From JBFKQC01 sp041627895 (lineage in GTDB: Bacteria; Pseudomonadota; Alphaproteobacteria; Rhodobacterales; Rhodobacteraceae): DNA of 64,000 bases. Made by a program: the position numbers and the translations under genes. This document shows positions 51,383 to 60,398 of this stretch, in pieces. The notes under the pieces are model-generated. The model was not told the origin of the DNA and searched no databases. It worked only from the letters and a program-made list of their open reading frames with translations. Every line of letters begins with the position of its first letter. The stretch's first letter is position 1. The stretch spans positions 1 to 64,000 of the forward strand of contig JBFKQC010000005.1 of the NCBI GenBank assembly GCA_041627895.1, read 5' to 3'.

Positions 51383-51459
51383 CACGGGAAAGGGATTGAA
51401 ACACATGCAGAAAAGGCGATACGTTGCACCCCGTCAGCCCATCCCGAAAGGAGCACCCG

Positions 51460-52323
51460 ATGTCGCCAGAGGTCTCCGCATTCTTCGACCCTGATACCAA
51501 CACCGTGTCATACGTAGTCCGCGATCCGGCCGGTAGGCAATGCGCGATCATCGATTCGGTCCTCGACTTCGACTATGCCAGCGGCCGCACCGACACCAAA
51601 TCCGCCGACGCGGTCGTCGATTTCGTGGGCGACAACGAGCTTGAAGTCGCCTGGATTCTCGAAACCCATGTCCACGCCGACCACCTGTCCGGCGCGCCCT
51701 ACCTGCAGCAGCGCCTCGGAGGCAGGATCGGCATCGGCGCCAAGATCACCGTGGTACAGGACGTCTTCGGCAAGGTGTTCAACGCCGGCACCGAGTTCCA
51801 GCGCGACGGATCGCAGTTCGACGCGCTGTTTTCCGAGGGCGACAGCTTCATGATCGGCCAGATGCGCGGCGACGTGCTGCACACGCCCGGCCACACACCG
51901 GCCTGCATGACCTATGTGATCGGCGACGCCGCCTTCGTGGGCGACACGCTGTTCCAGCCCGACTTCGGCACCGCGCGCTGCGATTTCCCGGGCGGCTCGG
52001 CGCGCGACCTTTATCGCTCGATCCAGAAAATCCTGGCACTTCCCGAAGAGACGCGGCTGTTCACCTGCCACGACTACAAGGCCCCCGGACGCGACGAGTT
52101 CGCCTGGGAATCCACGGTGCGCGAGCAAAGGGCGGGAAATGTCCATGTCGGCGCCGGCAAGGGCGAGGACGACTTCGTCGCGATGCGCGAGGCGCGCGAT
52201 GCGACGCTCGCGATGCCCCGGCTGATCGTGCCGTCCCTGCAGGTGAACATGCGCGCGGGCCAGATGCCCGATGCCGAAGACAACGGCACCGTCTATCTGA
52301 AGGTGCCGGTAAACAAGCTTTGA
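51460..52323 (+). CDS. Blh/ETHE1-like persulfide dioxygenase
   Basis: This 287-residue MBL-fold enzyme likely oxidises glutathione persulfide to sulfite. ETHVHADHLSG near 65 is the HxHxDH metal motif, HTPGHTPACM near 142 and GDTLFQPDFGTARCDFPGGS near 160 follow ETHE1-type persulfide dioxygenases, and TCHDYK near 200 gives the last His. In the bigR operon of Xylella and Agrobacterium the homologous Blh protein acts against hydrogen sulfide with YeeE-type permeases, the same neighbours as here. AAAGGAG before the ATG at 51460 sets the start. It heads a four-gene plus-strand series. Confidence 0.87.
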   Translation: MSPEVSAFFDPDTNTVSYVVRDPAGRQCAIIDSVLDFDYASGRTDTKSADAVVDFVGDNELEVAWILETHVHADHLSGAPYLQQRLGGRIGIGAKITVVQDVFGKVFNAGTEFQRDGSQFDALFSEGDSFMIGQMRGDVLHTPGHTPACMTYVIGDAAFVGDTLFQPDFGTARCDFPGGSARDLYRSIQKILALPEETRLFTCHDYKAPGRDEFAWESTVREQRAGNVHVGAGKGEDDFVAMREARDATLAMPRLIVPSLQVNMRAGQMPDAEDNGTVYLKVPVNKL

Positions 52324-52342
52324 CCGGACAAAGGCAAACGAC

Positions 52343-52768
52343 ATGCAACAGGACTGGATCTGGGGACTGGTCGGCGGCGGCCTGATCGGCACGGCGGCGG
52401 CGATCTATCTTTTGATCAACGGGCGCATCATGGGTGCGTCGGGAATACTCGGCGGCCTCGTCGACGGCAGCGAGGTCGCGCATTGGCGCGAGCGGCTGGC
52501 GTTTCTGGCGGGGCTTGTCCTGGTGCCGGCCCTGCTGGTGCCGATCTACACCGTGGTCGACACCCACCTGACGCCGAACCTCGCCGTCGTCGTGGCGGCC
52601 GGGCTGCTTGTCGGGGTTGGCACCCGGCTGGCCAATGGCTGCACCTCGGGGCACGGTGTCTGCGGGATTTCCCGGTTCTCGCTGCGCGGCATCGTCGCAA
52701 CGGTGTTCTACCTGCTCGCCGGCGGCATCAGCGTGCTGCTGTTCAAGCACCTGCTGGGGGTGATCTGA
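52343..52768 (+). CDS. YeeE/YedE-type membrane protein, first half
   Basis: This 141-residue inner-membrane protein has four hydrophobic segments and the DUF395 motif NGCTSGHGVCGISRFS with conserved cysteines. YeeE proteins take up thiosulfate or related sulfur species; short pairs like this one (PmpA/PmpB type) are found beside Blh genes. It follows the Blh-like gene by 19 bases. Its stop overlaps the start of the partner gene (TGATG). The transported species is inferred. Confidence 0.87.
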   Translation: MQQDWIWGLVGGGLIGTAAAIYLLINGRIMGASGILGGLVDGSEVAHWRERLAFLAGLVLVPALLVPIYTVVDTHLTPNLAVVVAAGLLVGVGTRLANGCTSGHGVCGISRFSLRGIVATVFYLLAGGISVLLFKHLLGVI

Positions 52769-53199
52769 TGCGCGCGCTATTCGCCTTCATCGCCGGCGGT
52801 ATCTTCGGCGCGGGGCTTCTGGTCTCGGGCATGACCGACACGACAAAGGTGCAGGGCTGGCTCGACGTCTTCGGCGACTGGGACCCGACGCTCGCCTTCG
52901 TGCTCGGCGGCGCCATCGTGCCGATGGTTATCGCCTGGCGGCTGGCCGAGGGGCGCCGCCCGCGCCTTGGCGGGGCTTTTCCGCCGCCGCCCGAGCCGAA
53001 GCTGGGGCACAACCTCGTCTTCGGCTCGGTGCTGTTCGGCGCGGGCTGGGGGCTGGCCGGGCTCTGCCCCGGCCCGGCGGTCGCCTCGCTGACCTATGGC
53101 GGGCTTGGCGGGCTGGTCTTTCTCGCCGCGATGATCGCCGGCATGTTCGCCGCCCCGCCGGTGCGCGGCTGGGTGGACGGGCTGGCCGGGTCGTCGTAA
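52768..53199 (+). CDS. YeeE/YedE-type membrane protein, second half
   Basis: This 143-residue partner of the preceding protein has four hydrophobic segments and the second DUF395 signature GWGLAGLCPGPAV with its cysteine. Full-length YeeE proteins carry both signatures in one chain; here they are split in two overlapping genes and probably form a heterodimer. It precedes a phosphatase/sulfurtransferase-like gene by 9 bases. Confidence 0.86.
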   Translation: MRALFAFIAGGIFGAGLLVSGMTDTTKVQGWLDVFGDWDPTLAFVLGGAIVPMVIAWRLAEGRRPRLGGAFPPPPEPKLGHNLVFGSVLFGAGWGLAGLCPGPAVASLTYGGLGGLVFLAAMIAGMFAAPPVRGWVDGLAGSS

Positions 53200-53208
53200 G
53201 CATCGGCG

Positions 53209-53637
53209 ATGGATATCCGCCGGATCACCCCCGACTACGCCGTCGCGCCGCAGATCGAGCCCGCCGACATGGCCGCGCTGGCCGAGGCCGGGTTCCGTGC
53301 GGTCATCAACAACCGCCCCGACGCCGAGATTCCGCCGGAACTGCAGTCCGACGCGATGCGGCGCGCGGCCGAGGCGGCAGGGCTGGCCTATGTCGAGAAC
53401 CCGGTGATCAACGGCGGCCTGACGCTGGAGATGGTGATCGCCCAGGGCGCGGCGGTTGCCGGTGCGGACGGCCCGGTGCTGGCCTGGTGCCGCACCGGCA
53501 CGCGTTCGTCCATCGTCTGGGCGCTGGCCCAGGCCGGCAAGATGCCGACCGGAGAGATTCTCGGCAAGCTTCGGGCTGCGGGCTACGACCTTCCGCAACT
53601 CGGCCCGCAGATCGAGGCGCTGGCCCGCGGCGGCTGA
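53209..53637 (+). CDS. TIGR01244 (DUF442) cysteine phosphatase/sulfurtransferase-like protein
   Basis: This 142-residue cytoplasmic protein has the fold of dual-specificity phosphatases with the P-loop WCRTGTRSSIVWA near 93, in which Cys is the nucleophile. DUF442 proteins are often fused to Blh/ETHE1 enzymes as an N-terminal domain; here the domain is a separate gene in the same operon. Its role may be handling of the sulfane sulfur delivered to the dioxygenase. The start at 53209 begins MDIRRITPDYAVAPQI, typical of the family. Confidence 0.82.
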   Translation: MDIRRITPDYAVAPQIEPADMAALAEAGFRAVINNRPDAEIPPELQSDAMRRAAEAAGLAYVENPVINGGLTLEMVIAQGAAVAGADGPVLAWCRTGTRSSIVWALAQAGKMPTGEILGKLRAAGYDLPQLGPQIEALARGG

Positions 53638-53804
53638 CGGAAGCGGCTGGCGACGGGCCACCGCCCGGGGCGCGTCGCCGATATTCCGGGGATGGCCACG
53701 GTCGCAGTTTCCGCTCTTTGACCCGACACAAAGATAGGATCCGAAAACCTGCGCGCCTGCCTCCCATGGCGCCACGGCACTTGTCGACTTTCCGCCCCGG
53801 CGTC

Positions 53805-54869
53805 TCAGTCGAGCTCCAACTGGGCGGCAGCCGGCAGCGGCACATCCGGCGCCGCCGGGTCCGGCAGGTCGCCGGCGGGCATCGGTGTTGGGACGGGTCC
53901 GGCCGCCGCCGGGTCGGGCACTGCGGGTGGTGCGGTCGGCGGCGGCGACGCGACTTGCCGCGGCGGCGGGGCCACGTCACTCAGGCCGGCCGGTCCGGGC
54001 GGCCCGTCGAAGTATAGCCGCAGCGCCCGCGATGGGCCGGACCGCCCGAGCCGGGCCTGCATCAGCGCGCGCCCATCCGCGCCGACCAGCGACACGCCGT
54101 CGAGCGTCGCCCCCTTCAGCGGCAGCATCTGTCCGGGCGTCAGCCCGGCCACGTCGGCAATCGGCAGCCGTATCCGGCACAGAACCGCCTCGAAGCGCGC
54201 GGGCGCGCCCAGCACGGCCGTCTCGAGCTGGCGCGACCAGCCGGTGCCGCCGCGGCCCGCGCCGGCGGCAGCGGCCGGGCGTTCCGCCGGAAGGATCAGT
54301 TGCAGTCTGCCGGTCTTCGCGCCATGGCCGAAATCCACCTCGGCGCGGTAGCGCAGGTGCATCCGGTCGGCGAGCGCCATCACCGCGCCGCGCGCGTCCG
54401 GCAACGGCGCCCCGCAGGCAAATCCCTCGACTGGCGGCGGATCTGTGGCGGTGCCGGCAAGGGCCGCAAATCCGGTCAGCAGCATGCCCAGGAACCCCGA
54501 GGCCAGAGCCGCATCGGTGCGCGTTGGCCGGCGCGCCGGCGCTTCCACCGCCAGCACCTGGCCCAGCGTCTGCGCCTCGATCAACGCGGCCACGGTCTGC
54601 GGACAGGCCACGATCAGGCCGCGTGCCAGCCCGGCGCCGTCGATCTGCAGAAACAGCGCCGGGTCCGCCAGATCCTTGGCCAGCACGTCCGACAGTACAC
54701 GATCCCCGTCGAAGTCGCGCAACGCCACGACGGCGCCAAGCGCCTCGTCGCCCGCCTTGGCGAGCGCAAGGCGCATCGCCTTCGCCGCGGTCATCTGCGT
54801 CGGTCCCGCCGCGGCGCGGCGTGCGCCGGCGATCCGCCGCAGGACCGGGATTTCTGCCTCGTCGCGCAT
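53805..54869 (-). CDS. Orphan FliM/FliN-type (SpoA domain) protein
   Basis: This 354-residue protein has a FliM-like middle region (LGAVVALRDFDGDRVLS and QTLGQVLAVEAPARR) and a C-terminal SpoA fold at about 215-295 (CRIRLPIADVAGLTPGQMLPL, KGATLDGVSLVGADG, QARLGRSGPSR). It ends in a Pro/Ala-rich tail of about 60 residues. FliM and FliN form the flagellar switch; this one has no other flagellar genes nearby. The EIDR-type start of FliM is absent, so CheY binding by that route is not predicted. It may be an accessory switch protein known from Rhodobacterales. An ATG at 54794 is an alternative start. Confidence 0.75.
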   Translation of the reverse strand: MRDEAEIPVLRRIAGARRAAAGPTQMTAAKAMRLALAKAGDEALGAVVALRDFDGDRVLSDVLAKDLADPALFLQIDGAGLARGLIVACPQTVAALIEAQTLGQVLAVEAPARRPTRTDAALASGFLGMLLTGFAALAGTATDPPPVEGFACGAPLPDARGAVMALADRMHLRYRAEVDFGHGAKTGRLQLILPAERPAAAAGAGRGGTGWSRQLETAVLGAPARFEAVLCRIRLPIADVAGLTPGQMLPLKGATLDGVSLVGADGRALMQARLGRSGPSRALRLYFDGPPGPAGLSDVAPPPRQVASPPPTAPPAVPDPAAAGPVPTPMPAGDLPDPAAPDVPLPAAAQLELD

Positions 54870-54945
54870 CCCCTGCGCCCATCTTGCCCGTATGCACGGC
54901 GAGCCTCGCAGATCGGGATTACCAAAGGGTTAGGACCGTGCCGCC

Positions 54946-57633
54946 CTATTCGGCCGCCTTGGCCTGCGCCAGGGGCAGCGACACGCGGAACGCCGCGCCC
55001 TCCTGGCCTGCGAGGTAGGCGACCGAGCCGCCGAGCTTGTCCATGATCTCGCGGCAGATCGCCAATCCCAGCCCGGCGCCGCCGGCCTGCGACTTGTCGG
55101 TGAGACGCGAAAACTTCTCGAAGATCACCGACCGGCTCGCGCGCGGGATTCCAGCACCGTTGTCTGTGAAATCGATCCAGGCCACGTCGCCCCTGTCCCG
55201 CACGGCGATGGTCAGCCGCGGCGCCGCGGCATCGCAGTACTTTCGCGCGTTGGTGATCAGGTTGATGAAGACCTGCGCCAGCCGGTCCGGATCGGTGACC
55301 AGCGACACGTTTTCGCGCGCCGGGTCACGGACGATCTCGAGCGGCCGGTCGCCCTCGATCGAACCGGTGGCCGAAAGCGCGCGTTCCAGCACGTCGCGCA
55401 GGCTAGCGTTCTGCCAGTTCATCGACACCTGGCCGTTCTCCAGGACGCTCAGATCCAGAAGATCGTCCAACAGCCGCGTCAGCCGGATCGCCTCGTCGTG
55501 GATGATGGTCGAGAACCGGGTCTGCTCGGCCTCCGACATCGGTCCCGACATCAGGATTTCCGAGAACGCCCGGATCGAGGTCATCGGCGTGCGCAGCTCG
55601 TGGCTGATCTGGCTGAGGAAGGCGTCCTTCTGGACGCTCAGCGCGGTCAGCTTCTCGTTGGCCTCGCGCAGCTGCCCTGCGGTGCGCGCCAGTTCCTCGG
55701 ATTTCGCCTCGAGCTGGCTGGAATACTCCATGATCTGCGCGGTCTCGTCGGCCACCGCCATCAGGTCCTCGACCGACACGTGGCTGCCGCCGACGATCTG
55801 GCCCACCATCGCATGCGCGGTCGCCGCGCCGACCGACCCGGCAAGCTCGCGTTCCAGCATCTCGATGAAGTCGGGCGTGGTGTCGGGATAATGCCCCGAC
55901 TTGCCCTGCGCATTCGCGGCGCGCTGGAACAGCGCCTGCGCCTGGTCCGCGCCCAGGATGCGCTGCGACATGATCAGCAGGTCCTCGGCCTCTGCCATGC
56001 CGCCAGACCACCCTGGCCCGGCGCCGGAATGCTCGTAGACATTGACGAATTGCGCGCCCTGCAGCCGCTCCAGCGGCTCGGGGAAGCTCAGCAGCGAGCC
56101 AAGCAGGAAGGCCGCCGTGTTCAGCAGCATCGACCAGAACACCGCATGCACCACGTGGTCGATCCCATCGAGTCCGAACAGCGCCCGCGGCCGAAGCCAC
56201 TCGATGCCCCATGGCCCCTGCTGCCCGACCGAAGCCGACATCACGAAGCTGTCGCCGAAGCTCGGCAGGAACAGCGTATAGGCCCAGACGACGAACCCGA
56301 TGCTCACGCCCAGTGCCGCGCCGACCCGCGTCGCCCCGCGCCAGAAGATGCCGCCCAGAAGCGCCGGCAGCACCTGCGCGACCCCGGCGAAACTGATCAG
56401 ACCAATGGCCGCCAGTGCCTCTGACGCGCCGGAGAAGTGAAAGTAGAGATAGCCCAGAAGCAGGATCGCGCCGATCGAGATGCGCCGCGACAGCAGCACC
56501 ACGTGGCGCACGTCGCCCGACACCGTCGCGCCGCCGCGCCAGACGTTCAGCCAGATCGGCATGACGATGTGGTTCGACACCATCGTCGACAGCGCGATGG
56601 CCGCGACGATCACCATCGACGTGGCGGACGAGAACCCGCCGAGGAAGGACAGAAGCGCCAGGTTGCCCTCGCCCAGTGACAGGGGCACGGTCAGCACGTA
56701 AAGGTCCGGATTGCCGTCGGGCAGGACACCGAGCCCCACGACCGCGATCGGAATCACGAACAGGCTCATCAGGAACAGGTAGGCCGGGAACGCCCAGCTC
56801 GCGACCGCGACGTGGCGCTCGTCGGCATTCTCCACGACCATCACCTGGAACATCCGCGGCAGGCAGAGGAAGGCCGCCGCGGACAGAAAGATCAGCGTCG
56901 CCCAGCGACCGCCTGCAAGGTTCCAGTCGCCGATCTTCGAGGCGTCTATCCGCGCAATGATGTCCGCCGGGCCCTGCGCCACGCCCCAGACCACGAAGAC
57001 GCCCACCGCCAGAAGCGCGATCAGCTTGACCACGGCCTCCAGTGCGATGGCGGTGACCACGCCGTGATGGCGCTCGTTCGCGTCCAGCGTGCGCGTGCCG
57101 AACAGGATTGTGAACAGCGCCAGGCCCGCAGCGACCAGCAGCGCCGTGCTGTCGAGGTCCTCGAAGGCCGGAACCGAGCCCACGTCGGCCGAGAAGACCG
57201 CGAACGACAGCGTCACCGACTGAAGCTGCAGCGCGATGTAGGGTGTCGTTCCCACCACCGCCAATACCGTGACCAGCACGCCCAGGAGGTTCGATTTGCC
57301 GTAGCGCGACGAGATCAGGTCGGCGATCGAGGTGATCCGCTGCGTTCGCCCGATCCGAACCAGCTTGCGCACCAGCCACCACCAGCCGACCATGACCAGC
57401 GTCGGACCGAGATAGATCGTGACGAATTCCAGCCCCGAGTTCACCGCGTAGCCCACCGCCCCGTAGAACGTCCAGGCCGTGCAGTAGATCGACAGCGAAA
57501 GCGTATAGACCAGGGGCGAGCGCAGCCAGCCGACCTCGCCCCGCTCGGCGCGCTTCTCGGCGGCGAAGGCCACGCCGAACAGGATCGCCACATAGCCGAG
57601 GCAGACGGCGACCAGGATGTTGAAGCTCATCAT
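54946..57633 (-). CDS. Sodium-solute-symporter sensor histidine kinase
   Basis: This 895-residue membrane protein fuses a transporter to a kinase, as in CbrA/CrbS. The N-terminal part is an SSS transporter domain of about 13 helices (residues 1-510) with TAWTFYGAVGYAVNSG. A coiled linker follows (ANEKLTAL), then the kinase: H-box SQISHELRTPMTSIRAF near 665, N-box INLITNARKYC, G1 DNGAGIP and G2 GGAGLGLAIC. There is no receiver or PAS domain in the text that I can recognise. CrbS-type sensors respond to acetate or the flux of small acids. It overlaps a 90-residue membrane protein gene (ATGA), and a receiver-only gene lies before that. The partner domain design is unusual. Confidence 0.88.
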   Translation of the reverse strand: MMSFNILVAVCLGYVAILFGVAFAAEKRAERGEVGWLRSPLVYTLSLSIYCTAWTFYGAVGYAVNSGLEFVTIYLGPTLVMVGWWWLVRKLVRIGRTQRITSIADLISSRYGKSNLLGVLVTVLAVVGTTPYIALQLQSVTLSFAVFSADVGSVPAFEDLDSTALLVAAGLALFTILFGTRTLDANERHHGVVTAIALEAVVKLIALLAVGVFVVWGVAQGPADIIARIDASKIGDWNLAGGRWATLIFLSAAAFLCLPRMFQVMVVENADERHVAVASWAFPAYLFLMSLFVIPIAVVGLGVLPDGNPDLYVLTVPLSLGEGNLALLSFLGGFSSATSMVIVAAIALSTMVSNHIVMPIWLNVWRGGATVSGDVRHVVLLSRRISIGAILLLGYLYFHFSGASEALAAIGLISFAGVAQVLPALLGGIFWRGATRVGAALGVSIGFVVWAYTLFLPSFGDSFVMSASVGQQGPWGIEWLRPRALFGLDGIDHVVHAVFWSMLLNTAAFLLGSLLSFPEPLERLQGAQFVNVYEHSGAGPGWSGGMAEAEDLLIMSQRILGADQAQALFQRAANAQGKSGHYPDTTPDFIEMLERELAGSVGAATAHAMVGQIVGGSHVSVEDLMAVADETAQIMEYSSQLEAKSEELARTAGQLREANEKLTALSVQKDAFLSQISHELRTPMTSIRAFSEILMSGPMSEAEQTRFSTIIHDEAIRLTRLLDDLLDLSVLENGQVSMNWQNASLRDVLERALSATGSIEGDRPLEIVRDPARENVSLVTDPDRLAQVFINLITNARKYCDAAAPRLTIAVRDRGDVAWIDFTDNGAGIPRASRSVIFEKFSRLTDKSQAGGAGLGLAICREIMDKLGGSVAYLAGQEGAAFRVSLPLAQAKAAE

Positions 57634-57902
57634 TGCGGCGGCTCGTCCCGACGCTCGTCACCCGCGGGCTCGGCAAGCAGCCGGGACAGGACGACGGCGC
57701 AGACGATCAGTCCCGCCCAGACGACGAAGACGAAGATCAGGCCGCGCGAGGTCGCCGGCGGATCGGCGGGATTGCCCGCCCCGAGAAGCGGCATCAGGAA
57801 CAGCAACAGCCAGAGGATCGGCAACAACCGCGCGGCGTCGATCATCCGCCGCCGCCGGTAGGTCCGGCGCTCCACGAAGACCGGCGCAGAGGGCTGTTTC
57901 AT
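57630..57902 (-). CDS. Small two-helix membrane protein in kinase operon
   Basis: This 90-residue protein has a basic N-terminus (VERRTYRRRRMIDAARL), then two hydrophobic segments (about 25-44 and 52-74) and an acidic tail. It is encoded between a receiver protein and a symporter-kinase and overlaps both genes by four bases (ATGA at each end), so it is made with them. Its membrane layout suggests a partner of the symporter half of the kinase. Small proteins in this position are known next to CrbS-type kinases only in part. No family was recognised. Confidence 0.8.
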   Translation of the reverse strand: MKQPSAPVFVERRTYRRRRMIDAARLLPILWLLLFLMPLLGAGNPADPPATSRGLIFVFVVWAGLIVCAVVLSRLLAEPAGDERRDEPPQ

Positions 57903-58267
57903 GTCCCCGTCAACTCGCGCACGCTATTGAGTACCTCGGAATTCGCGAACGGCTTGGTCATGAACCTGCTGGCGCCGTAGCGTTCTGCCAGTTCGCGGTC
58001 GCGCTTCTGGCCGCGGGCCGTGAGCATCAGGACCGGCAGGTGCTCGGTCTCGGGATTGGCGCGCAAATCCTGAAGTATGTCGAACCCGGACCGGTTCGGC
58101 AGCATGACATCCAGGATCACGACGTCCGGTGCCCGGCGCGCCACGGCCTCCAGCGCGGTCTTGCCGTCGGCATGCGTGTCGACCGTCCAGCCGTCTCGCG
58201 ACAGGATGAAGCTGATCGCCTGGATGATGTTCGGTTCATCCTCGATCAGAAGAACGCGCTTGCGCAC
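57899..58267 (-). CDS. Single-domain response regulator (CheY-like)
   Basis: This 122-residue protein is a lone receiver domain. Acid pocket LLIEDEPN at 6-13, phosphoacceptor Asp in VVILDVMLP near 52, then MLTARGQ and TKPFAN complete the fold. There is no DNA-binding output domain. It overlaps the membrane protein gene (ATGA) and starts at a GTG with GAGGAGG in front. It is the likely partner of the symporter-kinase, but its output must come by protein contact, unlike CrbR, which is a DNA-binding regulator. Confidence 0.9.
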   Translation of the reverse strand: MRKRVLLIEDEPNIIQAISFILSRDGWTVDTHADGKTALEAVARRAPDVVILDVMLPNRSGFDILQDLRANPETEHLPVLMLTARGQKRDRELAERYGASRFMTKPFANSEVLNSVRELTGT

Positions 58268-58493
58268 GGCGCCCTCCTCCTCATGGACTCGGCCCTTTGC
58301 GGCCGTTGTTTTGCGGAACTATCGCCGAGGACGCGCGGGCTGTCAAAACCAGATGCCGCATGGATTGTCCTGGATCAACGCGGCCGCGGCGGCGAGCGAT
58401 AGACATTTGATTGCCGCTCGAACGCCATTGACTGCCGGGATTGCGGTTCGGCGGCGACGCGGCATAACCTCGTGCTCTGACGGGAGCAACGCA

Positions 58494-59339
58494 ATGGATG
58501 CCGCACTGCCCTTCGACGAGGCCACGATCCGCCTGACCGCCTTTCTCGGCGTTCTTGCAGCCATGGCCGCATGGGAAGTCGCCGCCCCGCGGCGGCGGCG
58601 CGAGATACCGCGGCTGATCCGCTGGACCAACAACCTGGCCCTGGTGGCGGTCGACACCGCGCTGGTGCGGCTCTGCTTTCCGGTGCTCGCCGTGGGGATG
58701 GCGCTGATCGCAGAGGATCGCGGCTGGGGCCTGCTCAACACGCTCGATTTGCCGGGCTGGCTCGCCGTCGCGAGTGCCGTACTCGTGCTCGACCTCGCGA
58801 TCTACCTGCAGCACGTTCTGTTTCACGCGGTCCCCGCGCTCTGGCGGCTGCACCGGATGCACCATGCCGACCTGGAATTCGACGTGACCACCGGGCTGCG
58901 GTTCCACCCGGTGGAAATCCTGCTGTCGATGGGGCTCAAGCTTGCCGTGGTCGCCGCGCTCGGAGCACCGGCGATTGCCGTGCTGATCTTCGAGGTTCTG
59001 CTGAACGCCACCTCGCTCTTCAACCACTCCAACATCGATATCCCGCGCCGGATCGACGCGGTTCTGCGGCTGCTGGTCGTGACACCCGACATGCACCGGG
59101 TGCACCACTCGATCCACCCGTCCGAGACCAACAGCAATTTCGGGTTCAATTTGCCCTGGTGGGACCGGCTGCTCGGGACCTACCTTCCGCAGCCACGCGA
59201 AGGGCACCGCGACATGACGATCGGGATCGAGCAGTTCCGGACCTGGCGCGACCTCTGGCTCGACCGGATGCTGCTGCAACCGCTGCGCGGCAAGGCAAGC
59301 CGCTATCCGATCAACCGCCGCTCCGGCCGCGATACCTGA
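58494..59339 (+). CDS. Sterol desaturase/fatty-acid hydroxylase family membrane enzyme
   Basis: This 281-residue membrane protein has the eight-histidine di-iron signature: HVLFH near 103, HRMHHAD near 118 and HRVHHS near 200, with several helices around them. The family hydroxylates or desaturates sterols, carotenoids or fatty acids. The start at 58494 has GGGAG in front. No carotenoid or sterol genes lie nearby, so the substrate is open; a lipid hydroxylation is the general inference. It is divergent from the receiver gene across about 225 bases. Confidence 0.88.
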   Translation: MDAALPFDEATIRLTAFLGVLAAMAAWEVAAPRRRREIPRLIRWTNNLALVAVDTALVRLCFPVLAVGMALIAEDRGWGLLNTLDLPGWLAVASAVLVLDLAIYLQHVLFHAVPALWRLHRMHHADLEFDVTTGLRFHPVEILLSMGLKLAVVAALGAPAIAVLIFEVLLNATSLFNHSNIDIPRRIDAVLRLLVVTPDMHRVHHSIHPSETNSNFGFNLPWWDRLLGTYLPQPREGHRDMTIGIEQFRTWRDLWLDRMLLQPLRGKASRYPINRRSGRDT

Positions 59340-59486
59340 AACCGGGCGCGGCGCCGGCGATCCGGCGCAAGTGCGCGCGCGCCGCGCTTCCGGCAATGCG
59401 GGAGCCCAGGCGACCGGTGACTGCTTGCGCGCCCCAGGCAATTCCGACATATTCGTATTAAAGAATGTTTAAGCCCGGAGGACGCC

Positions 59487-60398
59487 ATGGCGCTTACCAG
59501 ACGCCAGTTCATCGCCGCCGCCGCCGGTAGCCTGATTCCGCGCGCGGGATGGACCAGAACGACCCTGTCGCTCGGCGCGCTGCAGATCGACACGCTGAGC
59601 GACGGACACCTCGTGCTGCCGGCCTCCTTCACCCTCGGCGGCATTCCGGTCGAGGACGCCGCACCGATCCTCGCGCGGTACGGCCTCGGCACCGACCGGA
59701 TCGAACCGCCCTGCAACGTGACGCTCGTGCGCGACGGCACGAACACCGTGCTATTCGACGTCGGCTCGGGGCCGAACTTCATGCCGAGCGCGGGCAAATT
59801 GCCCGATGCGCTGGATGCGATGGATCTTGCGCCCGAGGACATAACCCATGTCGTCATCACCCACGCCCACCCAGATCACATCTGGGGTCTGCTGGACGAT
59901 TTCGACGACCCGCTCTTCGCTGATGCCGAGTATCTCATCGGCAAGGACGAGTTCGATTACTGGATCGACCCGGACACAGTGAACACCATCGCCCCGGCAC
60001 GGCAGAGTTTCGCCGTCGGCGCGCGAACCCGGCTTCAGGCGATCGAGGATGCCGTGACGGTCTTCGGCGACGGCGAGGAAATCCTGCCCGGCATCGCCGC
60101 CCGCGCAACCTATGGCCACACGCCCGGGCACATGTCCTTCGAGGTCGGCGCCGGACCGGACGCCGCGCTGATCCTGGGCGATGCCGTCGTCAACCACCAC
60201 CTCGCCTTCGAGCGGCCCGGCTGGGCCAGCGGGTCGGATCAGGACCCGGACCTCGGTGCGGCCACGCGCCAGCGGCTGCTGGGCGAGCTTGCCGACCGGC
60301 AGATGACGCTGGTCGGCTTCCACCTGCCCGGCGGCGGCATCGGCCGGGCAGAGCGGACCGGCGGCGACAGCTATCGTTTCGTGACGGAGGACATGTGA
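59487..60398 (+). CDS. Exported MBL-fold hydrolase (canonical zinc site)
   Basis: This 303-residue MBL-fold protein has a Tat-type N-terminus (LTRRQFIAAAAG) and the complete zinc motif THAHPDHIWG near 130, GHTPGHMSF near 213 and GDAVVNHH near 232. It is likely periplasmic and folded before export. Its stop overlaps the next ATG (TGATG), tying it to a second MBL protein whose zinc motif is degenerate. The gene series (two MBL proteins, thioredoxin-fold protein, phosphoglycolate phosphatase) is close-packed. Substrate unknown; lactonases and sulfohydrolases are possible. Confidence 0.83.
   Translation: MALTRRQFIAAAAGSLIPRAGWTRTTLSLGALQIDTLSDGHLVLPASFTLGGIPVEDAAPILARYGLGTDRIEPPCNVTLVRDGTNTVLFDVGSGPNFMPSAGKLPDALDAMDLAPEDITHVVITHAHPDHIWGLLDDFDDPLFADAEYLIGKDEFDYWIDPDTVNTIAPARQSFAVGARTRLQAIEDAVTVFGDGEEILPGIAARATYGHTPGHMSFEVGAGPDAALILGDAVVNHHLAFERPGWASGSDQDPDLGAATRQRLLGELADRQMTLVGFHLPGGGIGRAERTGGDSYRFVTEDM

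Noticed and set aside
53649..53679. GGCGACG/CGTCGCC hairpin after the DUF442 gene
   Set aside because: The loop is 17 bases and no T-run follows; expected by chance at this GC content.
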